Part shown: positions 1 to 8,644 of the stretch, in pieces
Position numbering within the stretch: position 1 is the stretch's first letter
How the letters are laid out: each line of letters opens with the position of its first letter
Assembly: GCF_001949145.1 (NCBI RefSeq)
Contig: NW_019091363.1
Coordinates: 22,399 to 49,698, forward strand
From: Acanthaster planci
Taxonomy: Eukaryota > Echinodermata > Asteroidea > Valvatida > Acanthasteridae
Length of the DNA: 27,300 nucleotides
Direction of reading: 5' to 3'
The notes under the pieces: generated by a model
The model's database searches: none
What the model was told of the DNA's origin: nothing
What the model saw: the letters and a program-made list of their open reading frames with translations, nothing else
Program-made: the position numbers and the translations under genes

Positions 1-729
1 CACGAAGACCAATTACCATATACACAAGAGCCAGGGTGGGCCTTCTTTCACCGTGTTTGCTCGAGCATGGACCGAGAATAATAGCTGAAAAGCGGGCTTA
101 GGATCTCAATTTTTACGGCGTGTCTTAACGCATCCCGGCGTGAAGGGGTTAAGTACCAGTACATTATTCACTTGTGTGTAGAATGTCAAAACACACAACT
201 ACATGTAGCATGACTAATGGCACATATTCAATAACACTGTGTTCATGTAACATTATGTCATGTACATGTATACGTACTACATGTACATGTACACGTATGT
301 GTAAGAGCCTGCAAGAAACTACAATTTCTGCAGTATAGCATTAACAATAAAATTGAAGGCTTCTGAGCATTATAACGAACATACATTTTGTAAAACTATT
401 TTGTCGGCATTCTTGGCAATTTTATGCAGGGAGAAATATCTGACTTGTCCAATGTAAAACCGCCCAAATACAGTACAAAAGATCCACCTTCCATGCTCTC
501 ATTTAAGGAAATGATTACTATTCACTGGGAAGAATGAGACAAAGTTTACTTTTGTCACACTTTCGTAGATAGGAAATGAAGTGATTACATACATGTAATG
601 AGTAAAGTGGCCATTGTGATATGTTCTATTCGTTTTCCTTCTACATGTTATTAAACAATTTTTGAACTGAGCTAGTTCAGTTACCAAAAGTGCCTCGATT
701 TCCATATTTCAGATGCTGACTGCTGAGCA
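1..729. other. Noncoding upstream region of the glycosyltransferase gene
   Basis: No coding region is supported here. It is AT-rich DNA with several TACATG/CATGTA runs (about 255-297). The stretch TTTCCATATTTCAG ending at 712 looks like a 3' splice site, so a 5' untranslated exon may begin at 713. An ATG at 713 is out of frame with the gene start at 730 and would be a short upstream ORF. The promoter was not located. Confidence 0.5.
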
Positions 730-2929
730 ATGGCCACGAGTACATGTACTAAGAACAAGGTCTTTCAGATCCTGGTCTTCACGCACTCAGTCATATTCAT
801 GGTGTTCATCATATGTAAGTGACAACATTTAAGAATGCAACGAGCTACAGGTCACTTTGTAATGGATGGCGACAAGTGCTCATTACCCGCAAATCTGTAT
901 TTTGGAGCTTTTTTGTGCTTAGAAGCACAAATCAATGCATGAGCATGATTGTGTATCAATGTATGAGCATGATTATGTATCAATGTATGAGCATGATTGT
1001 GTATCGATGTATAAGCATGATTGTGTATCAGTGTATGAGCATGATTGTGTATCAATGTATGAGCATGATTGTGTATCAATGTATGAGCATGATTGTGTAT
1101 CGATGTATGAGCATGATTGTGTATCAATGTATGAGCATGATTGTGTATCAATGTATGAGCATGATTGTGTATCAATGTATGAGCATGATTGTGTATCAAT
1201 GTATGAGCATGATTGTGTATCAATGTATGAGCATGATTGTGTAACGATGTATGAGCATGATTGTGTATCAATACACAATCATGCTCCCGCATCGATTTTT
1301 GCTCAAAAATGGCTGGATTTATTTTATACATTGTACATCTTTTTGCTGTTTTAAATGTTCATTTCTGTGGTGCTTTAGCATCAGATTGTGGTGTGAGTTC
1401 ATGTGCATGTATATTGCAAAAGCCAGTGTACAATACTTTCTCAAAAATATTTTCCAAGAGCAAAGTTGGGGCTCAAAATTTGAACATGAAAACATCTAAA
1501 CTGAACAGTGACTTCCCTGTTTATGTCACAATAGCAGCGCCCTCACTTGCTAGGAAAAGCTGGGACAATTTTGAACGTTTAAAAAGTGTAGTTTGAAGGA
1601 ATTTTACGAAAGGATTTAAGAATTGTTTCCTCACATTGAAGAAAGTATAAAGATGCGCAAAAAGTGAGTCTAAGAAAGTGTGTTGCTCTGTAGAGCAAGC
1701 TTTTTAAACCCTGAGTCCTGAGGTTTACTTCAGAAGAGGTACATTGTAGATTCTAAATGGTATGTCTCATATCAAGCTTGAAACTGTTTAATGAACTCAC
1801 CTGAATGGCGAATGTGCATGCACACCGTATTATGTCTGTTTTGGTTTTTTTGGCAGATTTCATTCAGAACTATGATGCTATCCGTACACCTTTGAAGATT
1901 CTTTACGATTGCAGCAGCGCAGTAAACAGATTAAGTAGACCCCAGAATGCTCATTGCGATTCCAACAGGCTGGGACCCTTATCCAACTGTAGCCTAGCGG
2001 ACGTCAAGATGAGGCCAGGTGTCGTCATGCTGACAACAACAAACTTTGGCTTCAAAGACATGACACTCAACATGCTGGAGAGCATCAAAAGAACAGGCGT
2101 CTGTGTGAACACCACCATCATTGCAGAGGACCAGAAATGCTATCGATATCTGAGCCAGAGAGCAGAGGGTGACCCTGCAGTGCACGTGGTGTTGACAAAC
2201 TCAGGAGAAACGACAAGCAAGGAGATACCTCGCCGCCAACGCAAGCAGTACTACGCATTGTTCAATAAACGGCAAGAATACTTTCTAGGCCTACTGGAAC
2301 AGGGCTACGAGGTTCTTTTCACCGACTCTGACACATTTTGGTTCAGTGATCCATTTCCGTACTTTAAAGGAGACTTTGACATGTCCATGATCGACCCGAG
2401 ATCCCCTTACCCAACTCGAACCAACAGGTCCCACTACTGTGCCGGCTTTGCTTACTTCAAGCCAACTAACGTGACGGTGCGATTCGTGAAGGCGTGGATT
2501 AAAACTATGAGAGACAACGACAAGATAGGGCGGCTGTTGGCAGATCAGGATGTGATGAACATGCTTCTACGGGGTGATAGACCCATGCACGTCAATGTGC
2601 AGCCGCTGGACACCAACATTTTCCCATGGGGGCCCAAGTTCTACGAGCTCCTGGCTAAAAAGGCAAATTACTCGACTGTCGTAATGCATGCTGCAAGCAT
2701 CCGTGGCTACGCAGCGAAGGTCACAAAATTCAAAAGTTCGAATATGTGGCTAGTCAAGACGGAATCCTCAGACTTTTTTCAACTGTATTTGAATGGGCTT
2801 ACTTTACTGATTACTGTTTTTATATCATCTCTTGGCATTGGATGCTGTTGTTGCTACTGCTGTTTTTATCGCTGTTTCATGTATAATGAAGATGGACCAA
2901 CAGCAAAAGAGGGTCATGGCAAGCCTTGA
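730..2929 (+). CDS. Type II membrane glycosyltransferase (nucleotide-diphospho-sugar transferase family, DxD), two exons
   Basis: The exons are 730-814 and 1857-2929. The donor is GTAAGT at 815, the acceptor is TTTTTTTGGCAG ending at 1856, and the phase-1 junction codon reads TAT. The product is about 385 residues: a short cytosolic N-terminus, a signal-anchor helix at about 11-31 that is completed across the splice, a stem, then a catalytic domain. FTDSDTFWFSDPF (DSD at about 185-187) is the metal and nucleotide-sugar binding DxD motif. This motif and the fold-wide pattern (RPGVVMLTTTNFGF, HYCAGFAYFKP, LADQDVMN, NIFPWG) fit the Nucleotid_trans (PF03407) family, related to plant GT77 xylosyl/galactosyl transferases. 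The expected role is glycan extension in the Golgi; donor and acceptor are unknown. Unusually, a second hydrophobic segment (about 342-357) is followed by seven cysteines and a charged tail. The start was chosen for its GxxATGG context and because an open frame beginning at 1805 would read intron. An AATAAA at 3697 is a possible but distant poly(A) signal. Confidence 0.88.
939..1270. repeat. 24-bp minisatellite, 14 tandem copies, within the glycosyltransferase intron
   Basis: Copies start every 24 bases from 939 to 1251. Each begins with ATGAGCATGATTGTGTAT, apart from a few single-base variants (for example ATAAGC in copy 4 and GTAACG at the copy 13/14 join). Because 24 is a multiple of three, several frames stay open on both strands. 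These open frames are products of the repeat, not genes. The array lies wholly inside the intron 815-1856. Confidence 0.95.
1253..1286. repeat. Perfect inverted repeat closing the minisatellite (16-bp arms, 2-nt loop)
   Basis: The arm 1253-1268 (GAGCATGATTGTGTAT) is exactly complementary to 1271-1286, with only CA between them. The left arm is the last minisatellite unit. The right arm is an inverted partial copy of the same unit, so the array ends in a hairpin. It is intronic. Confidence 0.9.
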
Positions 2930-3601
2930 TTGACAGTGTTCTTATTAATTAGGTACCTTTTAAAATCACAAGCAAGGTTGAGATTTTAAAGTGTGCCTGA
3001 TACATGTAAGAAGACCCTGATGTTACACTCACACCCACATGAGCCAATGAATACTGTCCATCCACTCACCCTACCCCCCAGCCTATGACTTGGGGTATAG
3101 AACTCAATCGGACAAAATACTATGCAAGTGGTAATCCGAGGTTGAAGGGTTTAAACTATAAAATGTTACTCCCGGTCCAGAGGGACATGAATTGTTTACA
3201 GAGTGCAATGAGGTCATGTACATATAGTTCTTATTCTGACATCGTACATGTATGTACTGTACACGCACATGTACATGCACAGTAGGTGGGTTTTGTAGAT
3301 TTTGGTGAGGTTATCGGCTATTGAAATACTACAAATTGGGGAACTTTGGTAAGGTTTACTTCATTGTTGATATTACATGGACAGTTGTACTTGTTACTTG
3401 CCGGGGCCAAACTCACAACCTAGAATCAACAAAGTTCTGATTTCTTTTTGCATGTTAATTAATGCAGGGGGGTTACAGTGCTTTGATATAGTGACATTTG
3501 CCAATGTTTTGGCAGGTTATCGAAATTTAGCGAAATTATTGATGAGAGTACTGAGCACAGTTTTTACACTGGAAAATTGGGCATGTCCGGTAAACTGATA
3601 T
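2930..3601. other. 3' flank of the glycosyltransferase gene
   Basis: This probably includes the 3' untranslated region. No poly(A) signal is seen close to the stop codon. Short open frames (3085-3285, 3377-3598) have no recognisable protein similarity and are not called. Confidence 0.4.
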
Positions 3602-3864
3602 CGCCCGCTGAATCACATGACCTATAGTGGGTATCAAACATCAACAAACATGGTATCCTCCCATAGCAAAGTGTGTTGTAAGTGGTGTTTACCAAAAATA
3701 AAGCCGATTTTCGGTATAGAACTCATCACATCAGCAGTTTGAGTACAGAACTGACTGTTTGCTTTATTTGGGGGAAATGAGACTTATGACACACTTTACT
3801 TTGAGAGGACGTCATTTTTTGTCAATGTTTGATGCCCACTGCAGGTCACTTGACCTAGCGGGCG
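3602..3864. mobile_element. Foldback (MITE-like) imperfect inverted repeat
   Basis: The left arm starts with CGCCCGCT at 3602 and the right arm ends with AGCGGGCG at 3864. Reading the right arm in reverse complement, the arms stay similar for about 100 bases. Shared blocks include TGACCT, AGTGGG(T/C)ATCAAACAT, CAAAGTGTGT and AATAAAGC. A spacer of about 55 bases (3705-3760) separates them. The structure resembles a foldback MITE or two copies of a short repeat in head-to-head order. No clear target duplication was seen. The right arm holds AGGTCACTTGACCT (3843-3856). Confidence 0.6.
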
Positions 3865-6140
3865 TGTTTGGTCCAAGAAATTGGCATGGCCTATACAGTG
3901 TCAAAAGGCCATACCTAATTAGCTTTGTGATAGAGTGATGCAGATTAAGAAGCCACTCATGATGGAGCTACAATGTATCAGTTTACTGTACACATGATTG
4001 TACCAGTCAGTGAAGAAATGTTTAAACAGAACTAAAAGATTTGAGAATCAGAGCCTGTGTGAGTGTCAAGTTCTGTGTCAGTGACCCCCTTAAATTAATT
4101 CTGCACTCTGCCTATGAGGGCCCAAAGAAAGTCAACATGCTGAGGAAGCAGGAAAAAAGGATATTTCTCCCTTGAAAAGCTGTGGGGATATGATGGGTTG
4201 AGAGACAAACACTAGTGCCTCCTTCCTCAACACAAGACCTCAAGATGTCCCTCAACTCAACTCCAACTGTTCCATTTAGAATCCTGTGAAGTCTGATCCC
4301 TTTACCTGGACCCTGCTCCTCACATGACTAGACTTTCCACTGTATACCTGGACTCCCCACCTCAACTTGTGATTAGACTTTCAGATGTTGTGCTCCATAC
4401 ATGTACATACATGTAGTGTAAGTAAAGCTTTAAAGGAGGCTGTATTTTATATAAACTGGTTCCCAATCCCGATTTTACATAAACAGGGTCTCGATAGTAT
4501 GTGAAGTTATTGGTATGGGAACCAGTACTGCATGAATATATGGAGTGAATTTTTTTTATAAATCGTGCGGTTGGACATCATCCAGGAAATTTGACATATT
4601 TCTGCATTGCCTAGCATCAAAGATCCTCATGTAACATTATGCGAGTTTGGAAAACAAAAGTGCATGTTTCCCCTTTGCCGTATGGAGGCTGCACTGCTGC
4701 ACATGATGGTGTATTTTTATATTAGAACTTCATTTCAATATCCAGCCACTTTATGTACATGTACATGGGGCCTGATTGTCCAGTTTTGTCATAAAGTGCG
4801 TGAAGTCACTTTATGTGCCACTGGTTTTATACTGCACTACATACTTGTTGGAATTTGAAAGATTCAGGCAGCTTTCTTGCAAATTAAACTACATGCACCA
4901 ATAGGGAGTATAATAGCAGTGTGACCACGTTTCAGCTTCCTGCCACTGAATCCAATCTGATCCAGTCCAATCCCATCCAATTCAGCAGTGTTGTCAAACC
5001 CATCCGATCCTTATCCTGTGATCCTGCATCCAAGCCAGTGTAGCCCAAGCCAGTGTAGCCCAAGCCAATGCAGTCCAGTCTAATCCAGTTGTAGCCAGTC
5101 TAACACTTGCATATATACAATGTACCCGGTACAATCAGCTGATGAGTAGGGGGCTTCAACATATAATTATACTTGTGTACATACTGGAAGGTGGAAAGCA
5201 CCTGTACAGCTCAAATTTACATGCTGTACATGTGGAAATGTACCTTAATTACTCGCCATAAAAGGCTTGTGTAAAGGTGCGACAGCTAGTGTCACAGCCA
5301 GGTTCTTTTTGGCACAGTTGATCCATGTGGTAAGTCAAATATAAATATTTTTTTAAAAAAAGGCAGGACATGCCAATACTTTACCTATCAGCATAATGTT
5401 CCATGACACTGCAGGTTGCAGCGAGTTGGAATAGACCCACAGTTTCATGTACTTGTACTAGTACATGTACTATAAATGAATGTGTAAAATTTACTCCTAG
5501 ATTTCACATATTCCTCCAGGTAAACTTATTCAAGTAAAGAGGACCATTTGGTGGTAAATTTATTGGAGAGAAACTTCTCAAAAGAAGAAAGAAAAGAAAC
5601 AAAAAATCAGTCGGGTCTGAAAATCTGACTGGGAGTGTAGCCCCCCCCATGGTCATCAGTACCGTTGAATTTTTAATGCCTGATGAGCCCATCCCAGTGC
5701 AGCCGTAATACAATTTCGTTGACCTCCAAACCAAGGGTCATTGTTCAAATTAAATTGGTAATGCATTTTTAGCTTTGAAAGACATTTTATTTGCTGGAGT
5801 TCAAACGATTAAGTGTATCTGCTTTCTGTCCCTGCACAGTCAGAGATAGATTGCTCATGTTTTAACTTTTTTGTTGTCCCAAGAGCCATAGCAAGACAGA
5901 AAAGGTGGGTTCTGGTTGATTTCTTTTTTTTTTCCTGTCCCTGCCTGTGGGAGAGTCAAGTTTTTTTGAGTAGTTTTATATGCAGCTGATTAAAGGCTGT
6001 AACCATACATTCATTTACATGTTTGCGTTTGCCTATCGACTAGTTTTGCATGCACAGGTAGATATCTCTTGTCCCTGCCCAGAACTTTGACTTGTGCCAT
6101 GTGACTTTCGTATTCTCTAATTTAGAGGGTAGCACAACTT
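3865..6140. other. Noncoding stretch, no gene recognised
   Basis: About 2.3 kb of AT-rich DNA between the two inverted-repeat structures. It contains a small 15-bp tandem repeat (5031-5076), scattered TACATG runs and homopolymer T/C tracts. The open frames here (4607-4858 plus, 5504-5734 minus) carry no recognisable domain and lack supporting splice context. Confidence 0.4.
5031..5076. repeat. 15-bp tandem repeat, three copies
   Basis: CAAGCCAGTGTAGCC occurs at 5031-5045 and 5046-5060. A diverged third copy, CAAGCCAATGCAGTCC, occupies 5061-5076. It sits in a wider stretch (about 4940-5100) rich in ATCCA and AGTCCA words, suggesting an old, degraded simple repeat. Confidence 0.8.
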
Positions 6141-6655
6141 TGATTGCATCACGGACCATTTACCCAGGGATGTGCAACCGCGAGCGGCCCCAGTGCAAAC
6201 ACATGTGCAACCTTTGTTCTATACGTGTTACGGATTGTTATTACCCCCGCAGGTGCACTCGACTTTCTCGAAAAAACTCGCGACCACATGACACGCGTTG
6301 CAGCATGTAAAGTGCAGCCATGGTTATGCTGAGACGACATGCCGACGCATCGATAAATCTTCTTTATTTATCGATTCCAAGCAGAAACAAAGTTTTAATG
6401 ACGCAAAATTCCCCAATTTTGTGGTACACTTTTCTCAGAATGTATAGGATGAAATATCTTGAGCAACATATTTTTAGAAAGGGTGTACCCTGACTTAAAA
6501 TATTACAAGAAAACAAAGTGGTAGACAGGAATATATGTTTTATTAGAGATAATCCAATTTAATTTCTGCTTTGATATTGTGCCAGCCGTAACACGCATTG
6601 AACCAGCGCTGAGCTTAAGTTGCATATCCGTGGGTAAATGGTCCCTCATTGCATA
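6141..6655. repeat. Imperfect inverted-repeat pair spanning about 515 bp
   Basis: 6153-6178 (starting GGACCATTTACCCA) matches the reverse complement of 6619-6644 at 24 of 26 bases. A second block, 6217-6233, matches the reverse complement of 6586-6602 at 15 of 17. The blocks are in the same relative order but with different internal spacing, so the arms are about 80-100 bases with indels. The interior is CpG-rich near 6180-6300 and contains a smaller hairpin at 6349-6375 (ATCGATAAAT / ATTTATCGAT). It is likely a decayed foldback or MITE-type element. Confidence 0.6.
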
Positions 6656-6735
6656 GACCAAGCTAATTAGTAAATTTGGATTAAACCTTGTATTTTCTTT
6701 CTTTTCATCTTTTGACCTGTGAACGCCCTTTCCCG

Positions 6736-6807
6736 ATGGCAATCCAGGAAAAACACCACAAGCTTGGGCTACACAACGACTGCTCTGGATCTGGTTGAAG
6801 AGAAAAG
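6736..6807 (+). pseudogene. Candidate first coding exon of the decayed FAXDC2-like copy
   Basis: ATG at 6736 opens 24 codons that end at AAAAG|GTAGGC (donor at 6808) in phase 0. The intact gene's first coding exon also ends in phase 0, at AAAG|GTACGT, and the next relic exon at 7775 can be read in phase 0. Codon 21 is a TGA stop. Residue similarity to the intact exon 1 is negligible, but that region is expected to diverge fast. Position, donor and phase are the only support. Confidence 0.3.
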
Positions 6808-7774
6808 GTAGGCCTACATGTACACGTACGTTGGTTTGAGATGGACATCCTTCATCAGCTTAGCTTGTCACTCCGAGACAGTCTGTTTAAATTTCACTGT
6901 ATTTTAACTGATCACTCGTAAAAAAAAGCATTACCGGTATCTTCTCAGAGATTTTTTGCTTCATTGTTAGAATGTTTACTGGAGCTGATTTCGCACAATA
7001 TGGGATTCACTAAATGTATCAGTTAAAATGTGTCTTCCCCCCAAAATTGAACACGTTACCTGTCAGACAGTTTTTCGGGGGTGGGGTTTGATTGAAACCA
7101 ATTGAATGCAGAAACAAATCACACACCCCCCCCCATTGAGGACTCTACACCCTAACATGAGTTCATTTGTGTTTTCTGGTTTTATTTTATGTATGTCTGA
7201 ACATCATTTTGTTTTCAAGTACAAAGCCTTTTTATGGTTAATAGGTTAATGTTTTGCTGTCATCAATTCATTCATACCTCTGACATTTCCACACAGCCAC
7301 ATGCTGTAACAGTGTCAGTCCACCACAAGCTGTGAAGTCCATGTCACAGCTAATTGGTAACAGCTTGAGACAGTAAATTTGCCTCTGGAAGCCACACCTC
7401 AGTTGGCAGCTGCAATGCCTTGTTACTAATTAGTCAAGTAAATGAGACAGAGCCTCATAAGTCTCTAGCCAATCAGTGGCAACTGGTTTGGCCAGTGAGC
7501 GATTTTGGGCTAGACAGTACAGGCTGAAGTATGTACAGCATGAATTGTATGTCATTTGAGAGCTTCGATATGTGAAGTCAGCCCTATCAAGGCAGCCATA
7601 AGCCAACTGTTTGAACTGAAGCCATTTATTCTTGAGTGAATTTGTGTTTTAAAATACCAAATTAACTGGCTTGATTCAGTTACAGAATAAGCCTCTCAAT
7701 CCTGTAGTGAAATGGATATTGCTGATCAAGAACAGTTGAAAACTATTTGTTTTTTGGTGTCATTCTTTTAGCAG

Positions 7775-7980
7775 CCTCAGCAGCAAGGATACCAGTGGAG
7801 AGAGACCCAGAGCATCATGATCATGATGATGTTTATCATCAGGGGCAGGATGATAATCAGCCTGGCCACCCTCTGGAATTTCCTCACCTGGCACCTGGGG
7901 GCCTCCGCCCACTTCTGTGGCAAGTAGTGGCTGAGAATCCACATGCTGATTGGCGGGAATACGTTCCTGCTTGGTGTTGT
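7775..7980 (+). pseudogene. Relic exon A of the FAXDC2-like pseudogene (membrane segment)
   Basis: Read from CCT at 7775, it gives PQQQGYQW and ends with LIGGNTFLLGVV. This parallels PQAELMSQW ... LFGGNLFMLEVV in the intact exon 25653-25866. Shared anchors are QW near the start, the hydrophobic helix, N(S/F)LTWHL, GAS and GGN. A TAG stop at 7925-7927 replaces the glutamine of the intact RQW, and the SFW of the intact copy is deleted. The acceptor is TTTTAGCAG and the donor GTAAGC. The exon is 206 nt against 214, so the exit phase is also disturbed. Confidence 0.85.
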
Positions 7981-8533
7981 GTAAGCCGCATATTTTTTTG
8001 TTTTGGAGGGGGTACAGATATTCAGTTAGTCAACATTGGCAGATGAATATTGTCAAAAACCTAGAATTTGCAGTTCAGAGTTACTACAAATTACAATCCA
8101 AAGTCTGTCTTGACCAAAAGTACTCCAGTACAGTCATCAGAGTAGTGTTGTCAGTACAACACAATATAACATGTATAAGATCCCTAAGTGTGGTTGGAAA
8201 AGCATTCGAATGATTTTTGAACAAATGGGGGAGGGGCATATTCTCCCCACCCACCTCCCATCTCCTGTGAATACTGGATAACATACTGAATTTACTGTGC
8301 CTCTAACAAGACAATGTAGCAATGTCAATTTCCTAACTGACATGACTGATAGAGGAGACTTTATTCAAGGTTAAAGCATTTAACAAAGAAGTTGATATTG
8401 GATGTTCAGAGGTGTAGAAATTATCTGTAGATATGTACTACCAGCCGGTGCATTATCCAGCCTAGCCCTGTCCACTCTAAATCCTCAAGACTGAACATGC
8501 TGAGTAGAGAAATCTGTTTGTTCATCTGCATAG

Positions 8534-8644
8534 GTACCCAGCTGATTACCTTTTTATAGTAAATATTTTGTTTGTTTATGTGGACGCCACTGGCAAGCCA
8601 GCCTTTATCGTCAAGTACAAATTCAACAAGATCAGAATGTCCCG
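8534..8644 (+). pseudogene. Relic exon B of the FAXDC2-like pseudogene
   Basis: It begins after TCTGCATAG with GTACCCAG (G|GT ACC CAG = GTQ) and contains the family signature VDATGKPAFIVKYK. It matches intact exon 26549-26670 (VDITGKPAFILKYK). It is 111 nt against 122: about 10 nt are missing after GTQLITF, creating TAG/TAA stops in the original frame, and 1 nt is missing after KYK. Past that gap the other frame reads QQDQNVP, parallel to QDDQNTP. The donor is a consensus GTAAGT. Confidence 0.88.

Noticed and set aside
939-1270. CRISPR-like array
   Set aside because: The units are contiguous with no unique spacers, and the genome is eukaryotic. It is a minisatellite.
819-1354. Overlapping open frames of 100-159 codons on both strands made of CMSMIVYQ- or HNHAHTLI-type repeats
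   Set aside because: They are readings of the 24-bp minisatellite, which stays open because its period is a multiple of three. They lie inside a spliced intron.
1805-1856. ATG at 1805 as the glycosyltransferase start
   Set aside because: The encoded 17 residues precede a strong acceptor. Exon 730-814 joins in the correct phase and supplies the signal anchor.
7747-8046. 99-codon plus-strand frame beginning MFFGVILLAASAA
   Set aside because: It is out of frame with the recognisable FAXDC2-like relic at 7775-7980 and runs through its donor site.
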